From the NCBI GenBank assembly GCA_963769605.1, contig CAVYML010000005.1, positions 29,876 through 93,875 on the forward strand: a DNA stretch of 64,000 nt, written 5' to 3'. The translations under genes and the position numbers were made by a program. Position 1 is the stretch's first letter; each line of letters begins with the position of its first letter. The notes under the pieces were generated by a model, which was not told where the DNA came from, did no database searches, and saw nothing but the letters and a program-made list of their open reading frames with translations. Shown here piece after piece: positions 35,302 to 44,265 of the stretch. Source of the DNA: Fen-1254 sp963769605. Its GTDB lineage: Bacteria > Bacteroidota > Ignavibacteria > UBA10030.

Positions 35302-35850
35302 TTATTTCCGCTCTCTCGGTTTTTTAATAAATTCGCGCGCACCTTCACGAACGACCAGAACCGGACAAGGGGCTTTTCGCACCACTTTTTCGGCAGTGCT
35401 GCCGAAAAGCACCTGCTCCATACCGCTGTGTCCGTGAGTGGCTATAATAATAAGATCTATCTGCTCATCTTCGGCATATTGTACGATTTCATAAAATGGC
35501 TTACCGGTTCGTAATGCATAGCGCGCAGAAACATTTTGATGGACGACGTTTAGCATCAAGCGTTTCAGTTCTATCTCGCCGCGTTTTTTCAATTCTTCTT
35601 CGATATTTGGAAATCCGATCTGACCGAAACTGAAATCTGCCGGATAGATTGTCGGTTCCACGACATAAAGCAAATCAAGAGAAGTGTGAAACCGTTCGGC
35701 AAATGGAACGGCATAGAGGAGAGCATTTTTCGAATGACCGGAAAAATCTATCGGCACCAATATTTTCTTGAGTGCAATCGCAGGTGTCTGTTTATTGACC
35801 TGCGCTTTCCTTCCCTCTTTGCTTCGAGGATTCACTCGCTGTGTTTTCAT
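35302..35850 (-). CDS. Universal stress protein (UspA family)
   Basis: 182 residues with one Usp domain: KKILVPIDFSGHSKNAL at the start of the fold and the ATP-binding loop ATHGHSGMEQVLFGS followed by APCPVLVVRE. A 28-residue basic N-terminal tail precedes the domain. The ATG at 35850 has a GAGGGA site eight bases ahead, so the 59-base overlap with the preceding gene appears genuine. Last gene of the run that begins with spt. Probable ATP-binding stress regulator. Confidence 0.9.
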   Translation of the reverse strand: MKTQRVNPRSKEGRKAQVNKQTPAIALKKILVPIDFSGHSKNALLYAVPFAERFHTSLDLLYVVEPTIYPADFSFGQIGFPNIEEELKKRGEIELKRLMLNVVHQNVSARYALRTGKPFYEIVQYAEDEQIDLIIIATHGHSGMEQVLFGSTAEKVVRKAPCPVLVVREGAREFIKKPRERK

Positions 35851-36403
35851 TGTTCATCCCTCGCTCTTGGACGAGTTCAAGTTGATTTTTCATTTTTGAC
35901 AATTCTTTATCCGTCTCGCGCAATCGTTGAGCGACAATTTCGGAAAGTTTGAGAACAATCTTAATTCCCAAAGAAGCTTTTTTTTCTATAAGTTCAAAAA
36001 GATCGGGACGGAAAAAACCGATAAGAAGACATTCCGTTTTGCATCGGGCATTGGCGGAACGGGGCGATTCATCGAGCAAAGCGAGTTCTCCGAAGAAATC
36101 CCCGTCATTCAAAGCGACTAATTCCCGTTCGTTTCCGTCCCGGCCGGTTATCGTTATAGCGACTTCGCCGCTCTGAATAATATACATTCCCAGTCCAGGA
36201 TCCCCTTGTGAAAACACCGGTTCGTTAGTACGATATTCCCGCCTATGGACGATCGCTGCAACTTCCTTCAATTCCTTGGCTGTAAGATCGATAAACGCGG
36301 GAACTTTACTCAACAATTCTTCCGTCGATCCTTTTTTTACCTTATCGACAGAAAAAAGATTCTTCCAAATAGCGCTTGCTGAAAAAGCTTTTTCTTCGCT
36401 CAT
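35792..36403 (-). CDS. Cyclic nucleotide-binding domain protein without DNA-binding domain
   Basis: 203 residues. The CNB fold is clear: VFSQGDPGLGMYIIQSGEVAITI, then GDFFGELALLDESPRSANARC, the phosphate-binding cassette. Behind it is a helical, charged C-terminus (RLRETDKELSKMKNQLELV) instead of the helix-turn-helix of Crp/Fnr, so it is not a transcription factor of that type. Its last 59 bases overlap the usp gene. Likely a ligand-sensing regulator; partner unknown. Confidence 0.88.
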   Translation of the reverse strand: MSEEKAFSASAIWKNLFSVDKVKKGSTEELLSKVPAFIDLTAKELKEVAAIVHRREYRTNEPVFSQGDPGLGMYIIQSGEVAITITGRDGNERELVALNDGDFFGELALLDESPRSANARCKTECLLIGFFRPDLFELIEKKASLGIKIVLKLSEIVAQRLRETDKELSKMKNQLELVQERGMNNENTASESSKQRGKESAGQ

Positions 36404-36420
36404 GGCATTCCTCGGAAAGA

Positions 36421-37344
36421 TTATTTGTCAATGTAGGTCAACCAGTGAAATGGATCCTTACCTTCACTTACAATCTTGAAAAATTCCTTTTGAAGAGACT
36501 TTGTCACCGAGCCTGCTTTTCCTTCGCCGACAATTATTTTATCGATGGAACGGATCGGTGTTATCTCCGCCGCTGTACCAGTAAAAAAGACTTCATCGGC
36601 AATGTAAAGCATCTCTCGCGGAATTTGGGTTTCCACGACTTTTATTTTCATCTTTTCGGCTAAAGCAATGACCGTTGCACGCGTCACGCCGGGAAGAATA
36701 GCAGCAGCGAAAGAAGTCGTATACAAGACATTTTCCCGGACGACAAAAATATTCTCCCCGCTGCCTTCGCTGATATTGCCCGTATGATCCAGCGCGATCC
36801 CTTCCGTATAACCGTTGGCAAGCGCTTCCATTTTTATAAGCTGCGAGTTCAGATAATTGCCCCCTGCTTTTGCAAATGTAGGCAGGGTTCCCGGCGCCGA
36901 TCTGCGCCACGATGATGTGCAGACATCAATTCCTTTTTCGAGCGCTTCTGCTCCGAGATATGCACCCCACGACCATACAGCGATTGCAACATCTACCGGA
37001 CAGTGCAAAGGATTCACACCGACTTCACCGTAACCACGATAGACGATAGGGCGTATATAACACGCTTTTAACCGATTCGCTTTTACGGTCGCAATAATGG
37101 CCTCGTTGATTTGCTTCTGTGTATAAGGAACGTCTGTTCTGTAAATTTTTGCAGAATCAAAAAGACGGCGAACATGTGCGTTCAGACGAAATATAGCCGA
37201 CCCTTTTTTAGTGTCATAACACCGAATACCTTCGAACCAGCTCGATCCGTAGTGTATCACATGTGAAAGAACGTGTATATTTGCATTGTCCCAATCGACA
37301 AGTTCACCATTCATCCAAATTTTTTCAACTTTTTCTACCGGCAT
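36421..37344 (-). CDS. ilvE: Branched-chain amino acid aminotransferase
   Basis: Fold-IV PLP enzyme interconverting Val/Leu/Ile and their 2-oxo acids. HYGSSWFEGIRCYDT, PLP Lys159 in FAKAGGNYLNSQL, and TEGIALDHTGNISEGSGENIF are characteristic. 307 residues. It stands away from other ilv genes and lies 21 bases behind the bCerS-like gene, so it is probably cotranscribed with spt. Confidence 0.95.
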   Translation of the reverse strand: MPVEKVEKIWMNGELVDWDNANIHVLSHVIHYGSSWFEGIRCYDTKKGSAIFRLNAHVRRLFDSAKIYRTDVPYTQKQINEAIIATVKANRLKACYIRPIVYRGYGEVGVNPLHCPVDVAIAVWSWGAYLGAEALEKGIDVCTSSWRRSAPGTLPTFAKAGGNYLNSQLIKMEALANGYTEGIALDHTGNISEGSGENIFVVRENVLYTTSFAAAILPGVTRATVIALAEKMKIKVVETQIPREMLYIADEVFFTGTAAEITPIRSIDKIIVGEGKAGSVTKSLQKEFFKIVSEGKDPFHWLTYIDK

Positions 37345-37365
37345 AGGCTTTCTCTATCTTTTTTA

Positions 37366-38484
37366 CTAGAAAGGCATTTGATACACGCGATATCGTTTGG
37401 TGATTTTTCCCTTCATTGCTTCTGCAGATTTTACCATCTTTTCATTATCCTCCAGAATCCAGCTTGCTTCTCCGTATTGATATCCCAATCGTTTTGCCCG
37501 AATTGCAGTTTCAAAAAACAATGCGCCTCCGGCTCCCGTATTGATATGCTCAGGAACAACACCAAGAACAATGATTCGTACCAAATTAATCAGCTTCTTC
37601 TTAGTTAACAAGTGATAGATTCCAGGCAGGAAATATCCTTTTTTATTGAATTTCAATGCCATATTGATATCCGGCAGCGATAATGCAAACCCGATCGGCT
37701 TCCCATCCTTCTCCGCAAAAAGAATGAGTTCCGGCTCCAATATGGATTTTAAATCGGCTGCCAGGGCATCTATCTCTTCATCCGTAAAAGGAATCGCGCC
37801 CCAATTTTTTGACCATGCCGAATTATAAATATATTTGACCCTCTGCAATTCTTCATCGAAATGCTTCATGTCTATATTACGCATTACGATATGCTGCCGT
37901 TCTTGAACAAGTTTATGAGCACGGATGAACCGATCCGTATACACTTCGTTCTGATCAAGAAGATAAGCATAGAGATCTTTTATCTTCACAAATCCGTATT
38001 GCTCTACAAGTTTAATGTAGTAAGGTGGATTATAGGTCATCATGAGCGTAGGACTAACATCAAAGCCTTCGATCAACAAGCCGATTTCGTCATTTACCGA
38101 AGGGTTAACCGGACCGCGAAAGTTTTGAGCGCCGTGTTCCTTCACGTATTTCTTTGCTGCATCAAACAGTGCATTTGCAACATCCTGGTCATCGATGCAT
38201 TCAAAGAAGCCCCAGAATCCCATTTTTTCGTTATGCTCTTTATCGTGATTATGATTGATGATGGCAGCTATCCTTCCAACCGTAGTACCATCATGTTCGG
38301 CAAGATAAAACTCTACATCTGCATGTTTATAAAATGGATTTTTTTTCTTATCCATCAATTTTCGCCTGTCGACGAGCAGCGGAGGAACCCAGGCCGGATT
38401 ACCATCGTAAATACGCCAAAGGAACCTTATAAAGGTTCTTACATCTTGGTTATTCGATACAACGCGTATCTTTATATCGTTCAT
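37366..38484 (-). CDS. GNAT-type acyltransferase, candidate bacterial ceramide synthase (bCerS-like)
   Basis: 372 residues with a split GNAT-like fold. NPAWVPPL, KNPFYKHADVEFYLAE, GRIAAIINH, MGFWGFFEC, FRGPVNPSVNDEIGLL and a late GAGGALFFETAIRAKRLGY recall the family that includes the Caulobacter ceramide synthase, which N-acylates the sphingoid base. This resemblance is from memory of the family, not from a search. Strong support comes from position: it starts 36 bases behind spt. Alternative: a general N-acetyltransferase of unknown substrate. No signal peptide or membrane span is evident. Confidence 0.72.
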   Translation of the reverse strand: MNDIKIRVVSNNQDVRTFIRFLWRIYDGNPAWVPPLLVDRRKLMDKKKNPFYKHADVEFYLAEHDGTTVGRIAAIINHNHDKEHNEKMGFWGFFECIDDQDVANALFDAAKKYVKEHGAQNFRGPVNPSVNDEIGLLIEGFDVSPTLMMTYNPPYYIKLVEQYGFVKIKDLYAYLLDQNEVYTDRFIRAHKLVQERQHIVMRNIDMKHFDEELQRVKYIYNSAWSKNWGAIPFTDEEIDALAADLKSILEPELILFAEKDGKPIGFALSLPDINMALKFNKKGYFLPGIYHLLTKKKLINLVRIIVLGVVPEHINTGAGGALFFETAIRAKRLGYQYGEASWILEDNEKMVKSAEAMKGKITKRYRVYQMPF

Positions 38485-38520
38485 AAATTTCTCGTCTGAA
38501 ATGGAGTACTCAAGGGCAGT

Positions 38521-39729
38521 TCAAATGACTCCCACACTTTTTCCCACCTTTTTAAATGCATCCAGTATCTTTTCAAGATGCTGTCTTTCATGTGTAGCCA
38601 TATAACTTGTTCGAAGCATTTCCAATCCAGGAGGAACACCCGGTCGAATAAATGCATTAACAAACACACCCTCATCGAACAAAGCCTTCCACATGATCAG
38701 GGTCTTCTCAGTATCTCCGATGATAACCGAAACAACTGCTGAATCGTAATCGTTCACATGATAGCCCATTTCCCTTAATCCCTTACGCATCATCCGGGCA
38801 TTATCCATAAGTTTTTCAATTCTTTCAGGCTCGTGTTCGAGTATATCCAAGGCTGCTAATGCAGCTGCAACGGATGCCGGCGTCGGACTTGCACTAAAAA
38901 TTAGGGCCGGTGCATTATGCTTTAAATAATCTATTACTTTATAATCGCCGACCACAAATCCGCCCAACGAAGCGAATGTTTTACTGAACGTTCCCATAGT
39001 GAGATCGCATTCTTTTACCAAATTATAATGGCTTGCTGTGCCTCGTCCCCCCACGCCGATTACGCCCACAGCATGGGCATCGTCTATCATAACACGCGCA
39101 TTGTATTTCCGGGCAATTCGGATTAATTCCGGTAAATTGACTATTTCTCCGGATGTACTGAAAACGCCGTCGCTCACTATTAATTTACCATCTTCAAGCG
39201 GCAATTGCGATATGATCGACTCAAGATGCTTCATATCGTTGTGTTTGTATCGCAATAACGACTGTACATCACTCGTATAGGATAACATTCCTCCGGCTAC
39301 TAAAGTCCCTGCCACTATACTTGCATGATTGTCCTTATCGGAAATAATATATTCTCCCTTTTGAACAAGAACAGGTATAATACCCTGGGCGGTTTGAAAA
39401 CCAGTGCTAAAGAGAAGACATGCTTCCTTTCCCATGAATTTCGCAAGCCGTTTTTCAAGTTCAACATGGAGATCTAATGTGCCGGTTAGATAGCGCGAAC
39501 CTGAACAACCTGTTCCATATTTTTTTACAGCATTGATAGACGCTTCTTTGACTTTGGGATGGGCTGTGAGACCGAGGTAATTATTCGAACCGGCCATGAT
39601 GACCTTTCGACCTTCGATCATAACCACCGGTCCTTCGCTCTCCTCTATCGCATGGAAGTAGGGATAATATCCTTTTTCACGTGTTTCGTCCGCACGCGTG
39701 AACATTCTGCATTTTTCAAATAAATCCAA
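38521..39729 (-). CDS. spt: Serine palmitoyltransferase (alpha-oxoamine synthase)
   Basis: PLP enzyme condensing L-serine with an acyl-CoA to 3-ketosphinganine, the first step of sphingolipid synthesis. PLP Lys250 lies in MGTFSKTFASLGG; His135 (DKDNHAS) stacks on the cofactor and Asp216/His219 are in MIDDAHAVGV. GSRYLTGTLDLHVELE, YKHNDM, IFSASPTPAS and DTEKT...FDEGVF match the Bacteroides enzyme closely, more so than KBL or BioF. 402 residues. AAGGAGTGATC precedes ATG. Gene neighbours (bCerS-like, CerR-like) agree. KBL/BioF remains a formal alternative. Confidence 0.9.
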   Translation of the reverse strand: MDLFEKCRMFTRADETREKGYYPYFHAIEESEGPVVMIEGRKVIMAGSNNYLGLTAHPKVKEASINAVKKYGTGCSGSRYLTGTLDLHVELEKRLAKFMGKEACLLFSTGFQTAQGIIPVLVQKGEYIISDKDNHASIVAGTLVAGGMLSYTSDVQSLLRYKHNDMKHLESIISQLPLEDGKLIVSDGVFSTSGEIVNLPELIRIARKYNARVMIDDAHAVGVIGVGGRGTASHYNLVKECDLTMGTFSKTFASLGGFVVGDYKVIDYLKHNAPALIFSASPTPASVAAALAALDILEHEPERIEKLMDNARMMRKGLREMGYHVNDYDSAVVSVIIGDTEKTLIMWKALFDEGVFVNAFIRPGVPPGLEMLRTSYMATHERQHLEKILDAFKKVGKSVGVI

Positions 39730-39781
39730 TGATCACTCCTTGCCTAAAATGGAATATAGTTCCCCTCCTCCGATGAGACTT

Positions 39782-39810
39782 TTGCTTGTAAGAACAATTT
39801 TAAATATACT
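39782..39810 (+). promoter_or_regulatory. Promoter candidate for the CerR-like gene
   Basis: TTGCTT (39782-39787) and TATACT (39805-39810) are separated by exactly 17 bases in the divergent spacer between spt and the reductase gene. Transcription would begin near 39817, leaving a leader of about 37 bases. Confidence 0.6.
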
Positions 39811-39853
39811 TTAATATGCAAAGAAAGTCAATTATTGATAACATTGAGGTTTT

Positions 39854-40837
39854 ATGAAAAAAGTGCTGATTACCGGCGGAACGGGATTTATTGGAAGTCA
39901 TACCGTCGAGCTTTTCCTTTCTAAGGGAGTTGCCGTTCGTTGTCTCGTCCGTCGACATCATAAATCGCTTGGATGGATCGAAAAGAAGCATATAGAAATA
40001 CAGAGAGGCGACCTTTCCGAACCCGCTCTTCTCGATGAGCTTCTTCATGGGGTCGATACGGTTATTCATGTGGCAGGCATTACAAAAGCGAAAACACCGG
40101 CTGAATATTACGCTGGGAATGTGCAGTCGACTCAAAATCTTCTTGATGCTGCCGTGCGAAACGGCGGGATACAAAAATTCTGCTATGTAAGCAGCCAAAC
40201 CGTCATCGGACCCAGCCCAACCGGAATTCCATTGACGGAATCAGACCCCTGTCATCCTATTACTAACTATGCAAAATCCAAGCTAGAAGCCGAACACCGA
40301 TGCCATCAGGCGATGGATAAAATCCCTATTGTCATTTTGAGACCTTCCGCTGTTTTTGGCCCTCGCGATAAGGATGTTTTGGAAATTTATAAATTTGTTG
40401 AATTAGGAATTCGTCCCGTTCTCGGATCGTCCCAAAAAACATTGAGTATTGTCTATGGACCTGATCTTGCCGAAGCAATTTACCAAGCGACACTTTCTGA
40501 TCGAACGGCAGGAGAAACTTATTTTGTCACCGATCCGTCTGTTTTTCAGTTTTCAGAAATTATACGCTGCATGGCTTCCATAACGGGGAAAAAAAGCTTC
40601 TCTGTTTTTCTTCCTTCACCTCTTTTTTACAGCATTGCGGGAATTGTACAATTCGTATCTCTTCTCTTAAATAAGCCTGCTCTTCTCAATATTGAAAAAG
40701 CGCGTGATCTTTTACAGAAGCATTGGGTTTGCAGTCCCCAAAAAATATTCGATCAAATACAATTTAAAACGCAAACTCCAATTTTCGATGCACTTCGCAG
40801 CACGTACGCATGGTACAAAGAAATCGGATGGCTTTAA
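39854..40837 (+). CDS. Extended short-chain NAD(P)-dependent reductase, candidate CerR
   Basis: 327 residues. GGTGFIGSH (8-16) is the dinucleotide loop and Tyr139-x3-Lys143 in NYAKSK the catalytic pair, with Ser/Thr in CYVSSQTV. NAD-epimerase-type reductases of this class act as ceramide reductase (CerR) in Caulobacter, reducing the 3-oxo group after N-acylation. Facing divergently from spt and the acyltransferase, across 124 bases, makes that role likely, but an unrelated sugar or sterol-type dehydrogenase cannot be excluded by sequence alone. Confidence 0.75.
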   Translation: MKKVLITGGTGFIGSHTVELFLSKGVAVRCLVRRHHKSLGWIEKKHIEIQRGDLSEPALLDELLHGVDTVIHVAGITKAKTPAEYYAGNVQSTQNLLDAAVRNGGIQKFCYVSSQTVIGPSPTGIPLTESDPCHPITNYAKSKLEAEHRCHQAMDKIPIVILRPSAVFGPRDKDVLEIYKFVELGIRPVLGSSQKTLSIVYGPDLAEAIYQATLSDRTAGETYFVTDPSVFQFSEIIRCMASITGKKSFSVFLPSPLFYSIAGIVQFVSLLLNKPALLNIEKARDLLQKHWVCSPQKIFDQIQFKTQTPIFDALRSTYAWYKEIGWL

Positions 40838-40882
40838 AACAAATTTTTTTAATTGGTGATTCGGTACAAGAAATTAGATAAC

Positions 40883-40944
40883 TGCAAAAACGAAAGAAAA
40901 CAAGGATATATTATTTCATCCATCCTTTTTGCAAGTTTTTTTTT
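40883..40944 (+). terminator. Possible terminator after the CerR-like gene
   Basis: Outer arms TGCAAAAA (40883-40890) and TTTTTGCA (40926-40933) with a second pairing AAGGAT/ATCC inside, followed by a run of nine T to 40944. The long AT-rich loop makes it a weak hairpin. It overlaps the stop codon of the converging phosphate transporter gene. Confidence 0.4.
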
Positions 40945-41953
40945 ATGAGTGAACGATTAAATTCACAAGCCAATAGACAGCTGCAGATACAACTGCCGTA
41001 GCTGGAATCGTAACAATCCATGCAACGACTATTCTTCCTGCAAGTCCCCACTTGACAGCGGATACGCGTTTTGTCGCACCGACTCCCATGATAGCGCCTG
41101 TGATGGTATGTGTTGTACTGACTGCAATTCCGCTGAACGCTGTGATTAAAAGCGTCAGCGCTCCGGCGGTTTCAGCACAAAATCCTCCCGCAGGTTTGAG
41201 CTTCGTGACTTTCTGTCCCATAGTTTTTACGATACGCCAGCCGCCGAACATCGTTCCCAATCCGATCGACGTATAACACAATATGATAACCCACCATTCT
41301 ATTGGAAAATCATTTCCGCTGCTCGCTTTTACAAATCCGGCATTGATAAGAAGAATGGTAATAATACCCATAGTTTTTTGCGCGTCGTTTAATCCATGTC
41401 CGAGACTATAAAAGGCGGCTGAGACAAGCTGCATTTTTCTAAACATGCCGTTAATCCTGGATGAAGGCCTGTTGTGAAAGACCCACATCATTAATGCCAT
41501 AAGACTAAATCCCAGCAGCATTCCCAGCAGAGGGGCGATCACAATAAACAATGTCGTCGACAGCCACCCGCTCCAGAGAATCGATCCGAATCCGGCACGA
41601 GCAATTGCAGCCCCGCCCAAACCACCCATTAATGCATGCGATGAGCTAGATGGAATACCGTAATACCATGTTACAATATTCCAAACTATCGCGCCTATGA
41701 GAGCCGCTAAAATGACATACTCTGTAATCAGATTGGCGGAGACTAAGCCTCTGCCGATTGTTTTTGCCACCTTGTGACCGGTAAAAAGAAAGGCGGCGAG
41801 AAAATTAAAAAATGCAGCCCATAGAACAGCCTTTCGCGGTGTAAGTACTCTCGTAGAAACGATTGTTGCTATAGAATTTGCTGCATCGTGAAATCCGTTT
41901 AGAAAATCAAACACTAAGGCAACGAGGATGATAAATATTATCAAGAGGAGCAT
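40943..41953 (-). CDS. pit: Low-affinity inorganic phosphate transporter (PiT family)
   Basis: 336 residues, hydrophobic throughout with about ten membrane spans. The two inverted family signatures are GFHDAANSIATIVSTRVL near the N-terminus and GHGLNDAQKTMGI in the second half, plus YGIPSSSSHALMGGLGGAA. AGGGAAAAG precedes ATG. The DUF47 gene lies 16 bases upstream on the same strand, the usual Pit partner. Confidence 0.93.
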   Translation of the reverse strand: MLLLIIFIILVALVFDFLNGFHDAANSIATIVSTRVLTPRKAVLWAAFFNFLAAFLFTGHKVAKTIGRGLVSANLITEYVILAALIGAIVWNIVTWYYGIPSSSSHALMGGLGGAAIARAGFGSILWSGWLSTTLFIVIAPLLGMLLGFSLMALMMWVFHNRPSSRINGMFRKMQLVSAAFYSLGHGLNDAQKTMGIITILLINAGFVKASSGNDFPIEWWVIILCYTSIGLGTMFGGWRIVKTMGQKVTKLKPAGGFCAETAGALTLLITAFSGIAVSTTHTITGAIMGVGATKRVSAVKWGLAGRIVVAWIVTIPATAVVSAAVYWLVNLIVHS

Positions 41954-41969
41954 TCTTTTCCCTGAGGAA

Positions 41970-42617
41970 TTAGTTGTGCTTTATTAACAGTCCCTCGAGG
42001 ACATTTGCCGCATCTTCACATTTATCGGTAGCGGTTTCAAGTCCGACAAAGATTTCTTTCAGTTTAATAACCGTTATCGGATCTTTTTCCTTTTCAAACA
42101 AATCGGCAATAGCTCTGTCGAAAATCATATCGGCCTGATTTTCGTAATCGTTCACCTTCTTTATGATTTCGCCGAGACTATTCATATCGTTTAAATTTCT
42201 CAAGTGATGCACGCCATCGGTAAGTTCTATAATCGACTTGTTCAGCACTTCAATTAAATCTACCATGATATCGGGAACTGAAGGTACTTTATAGAGATTG
42301 AACCTTGCCGCCACGCCGTCGATATGGTCGAGAACATCGTCAAGAGCTGAGGCGAGCAAGTGAATATCTTCGCGATCTATTGGCGTCACAAATGTGGAAT
42401 TCAACTCGTTAAAAATCCGGTGTGTTATGGAATCGCCGTTGTGTTCAATGTCTTTAATGACAGCTGCTGTATTTTCGCGATCCTGCTGAGTCCTGCACTT
42501 TGGCAACATCCGAAGAGCTTCTCCCCCTTTTAACAAATTCGTTGTAGACTCTTCGAGCAGCTGATAAAATTTTTCATCTTTTGGAAGTAATTTTCGTATC
42601 CATTGGTCTAATTTCAT
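41970..42617 (-). CDS. DUF47-family PhoU-like protein, partner of Pit
   Basis: 215-residue all-helical protein related to PhoU. EHNGDSITHRIFNELNSTFVTPIDREDIHLLASALDDVLDHIDG is the hallmark region, with the paired Asp/Glu metal sites in helices. Such proteins modulate Pit phosphate transport; the adjacent pit gene supports that. Cytoplasmic, peripheral to the membrane. Confidence 0.92.
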   Translation of the reverse strand: MKLDQWIRKLLPKDEKFYQLLEESTTNLLKGGEALRMLPKCRTQQDRENTAAVIKDIEHNGDSITHRIFNELNSTFVTPIDREDIHLLASALDDVLDHIDGVAARFNLYKVPSVPDIMVDLIEVLNKSIIELTDGVHHLRNLNDMNSLGEIIKKVNDYENQADMIFDRAIADLFEKEKDPITVIKLKEIFVGLETATDKCEDAANVLEGLLIKHN

Positions 42618-42715
42618 TTTGGAGGTCTCTTGTCATTGATTAGAGGAAGGCGTTCAAAAACCATTTATTGCATACACGCCATTAAAAGATACCGCAAAAT
42701 CGACTGAAAACCAAA

Positions 42716-43219
42716 TCATTGAGCTTTCTCGCGAATGTTCGACTGCAAAACCTTTTTTTCGAGCTTCTTCCGGTACTGATCAAGTTTAAGCGAGAGCGCC
42801 GGTATTTCCAATGCAAGAATTTGTACCGCCAGCAATCCGGCATTCGCCGCTCCGTCGATAGCAACGGCGGCAACCGGAATGCCGGACGGCATCTGAACAA
42901 TAGAGAGGAGCGAATCGAGTCCGTTGAGCGATTTGGATTTTATCGGGACTCCGATGACCGGTATCGTGGTTTGTGCCGCGATGATGCCGGGCAGATGCGC
43001 CGCTCCCCCTGCTCCGGCAATGATAACTTTGATACCGTTTTTCTTCGCCTTCTTCGCATACAAAATAGTTTGATCCGGCGTGCGGTGTGCGGAGAGCACT
43101 TTGACTTCGCAGGGTACTCCGAAATCATTCAGCACTTGTTGTGCGGGTTCCATTATTTCCGCATCCGACGCACTTCCCATCACGATTGCCACTTTTGAGT
43201 TTTGATTCTTTTTTGACAT
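42716..43219 (-). CDS. purE: N5-carboxyaminoimidazole ribonucleotide mutase
   Basis: Class I PurE of the purine pathway, converting N5-CAIR to CAIR. VAIVMGSASDAEIM, VLSAHRTPDQT and AGAGGAAHLPGIIAAQT match. 167 residues. AGAGGA precedes ATG. PurK, its usual partner, is not next to it. It follows a Sua5-type gene by 14 bases. Confidence 0.95.
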   Translation of the reverse strand: MSKKNQNSKVAIVMGSASDAEIMEPAQQVLNDFGVPCEVKVLSAHRTPDQTILYAKKAKKNGIKVIIAGAGGAAHLPGIIAAQTTIPVIGVPIKSKSLNGLDSLLSIVQMPSGIPVAAVAIDGAANAGLLAVQILALEIPALSLKLDQYRKKLEKKVLQSNIREKAQ

Positions 43220-43233
43220 AATATCCTCTTTGT

Positions 43234-44265
43234 TTAATGTTCAGCAGCGCGCCTCAGCCTGTCCATGACTGCCGCACCGATCCCGTGATCTTCTATTTCT
43301 TCTATTAAAATAACATCCACTCCTATAATGTCGCATTCACGAAGCAGTCGAAAAATATTTCGTGCATATTCTTCTGCGCTGTTCTCCATATGCCGTGTAA
43401 AGCGGAACGGATCGGTCAATTCAATGGAGTGCGTAATCGCAGCTACATTTTTTTTTTGACGGCGGAAATCTTTAGAGAGACGCTGAAAATTATCCGAATC
43501 GGACTCTTTCACAAGAATGAGCTGCGCTTTTGGCGCATAATGCCGATGACGCATTCCTGGCGAACGTCCCAGATCAATCTCTTGTGTCGCTGCTCCCGTT
43601 TTCCCTATGACTCTTTCTATGGCCTCCTTAGAGAGACCTCCCTTGCGTAATATAAGCGGAGGATCAATCGTCACATCGAGAACCGTAGATTCAATTCCGA
43701 TATCTGTCCGCCCGTCGTCTATGATTGCGTCTATCGATCCATTCAGATCGCTCAAGACATGTTCCGCTTCCGTCGGACTCGGTTTGCCCGATAGATTGGC
43801 GCTTGGGCCTACGAGGCCTCCTCCAAAAAGTTCGAGAAGACGAATTGTCGCCGTATTCTTCGGGACCCGTAATGCGATCGTCCGCAGACCTGATGTCACA
43901 ACCGGAGGTATGTTTTTTTTTCCGGAAATCACAAGCGTCAGCGGGCCCGGCCAAAATCTTTCCGCCAGCATCCTTCCTTTTTTCGGAATTTCTTCAGCAA
44001 ATAATTCCGCATTTTTGAGAGAAGCAACATGAACAATCAGCGGATTATCTGCCGGACGTCCTTTTACTTCATACACGCGCCGGACGGCATCTTCATTGAA
44101 AGCATCCGCACCTAATCCATAAACGGTTTCCGTCGGAAACGCTACCAGGCCCCCGGAGCGAAGAATATCTGCTGCAAGCTGAAGTTTTGTCTCAAAATCT
44201 TCTATATCCGAAGTTTTTATAACTATAGTAGATTTCAAATTGTTCGTCGCACTCCATAAAGACAA
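43234..44265 (-). CDS. L-threonylcarbamoyladenylate synthase (Sua5/TsaC family)
   Basis: Makes threonylcarbamoyl-AMP for the t6A37 modification of ANN-reading tRNAs. LVAFPTETVYGLGADAF, KGRPADNPLIVHV and GGLVGPSANLSGKPSPT are the catalytic-domain motifs. The 343-residue length includes the C-terminal Sua5 domain (GMRHRHYAPKAQL linker), so this is the two-domain Sua5 type and not the short TsaC. Start uncertain: only TTG candidates (44265 and 44238) are available. Confidence 0.93.
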   Translation of the reverse strand: MSLWSATNNLKSTIVIKTSDIEDFETKLQLAADILRSGGLVAFPTETVYGLGADAFNEDAVRRVYEVKGRPADNPLIVHVASLKNAELFAEEIPKKGRMLAERFWPGPLTLVISGKKNIPPVVTSGLRTIALRVPKNTATIRLLELFGGGLVGPSANLSGKPSPTEAEHVLSDLNGSIDAIIDDGRTDIGIESTVLDVTIDPPLILRKGGLSKEAIERVIGKTGAATQEIDLGRSPGMRHRHYAPKAQLILVKESDSDNFQRLSKDFRRQKKNVAAITHSIELTDPFRFTRHMENSAEEYARNIFRLLRECDIIGVDVILIEEIEDHGIGAAVMDRLRRAAEH

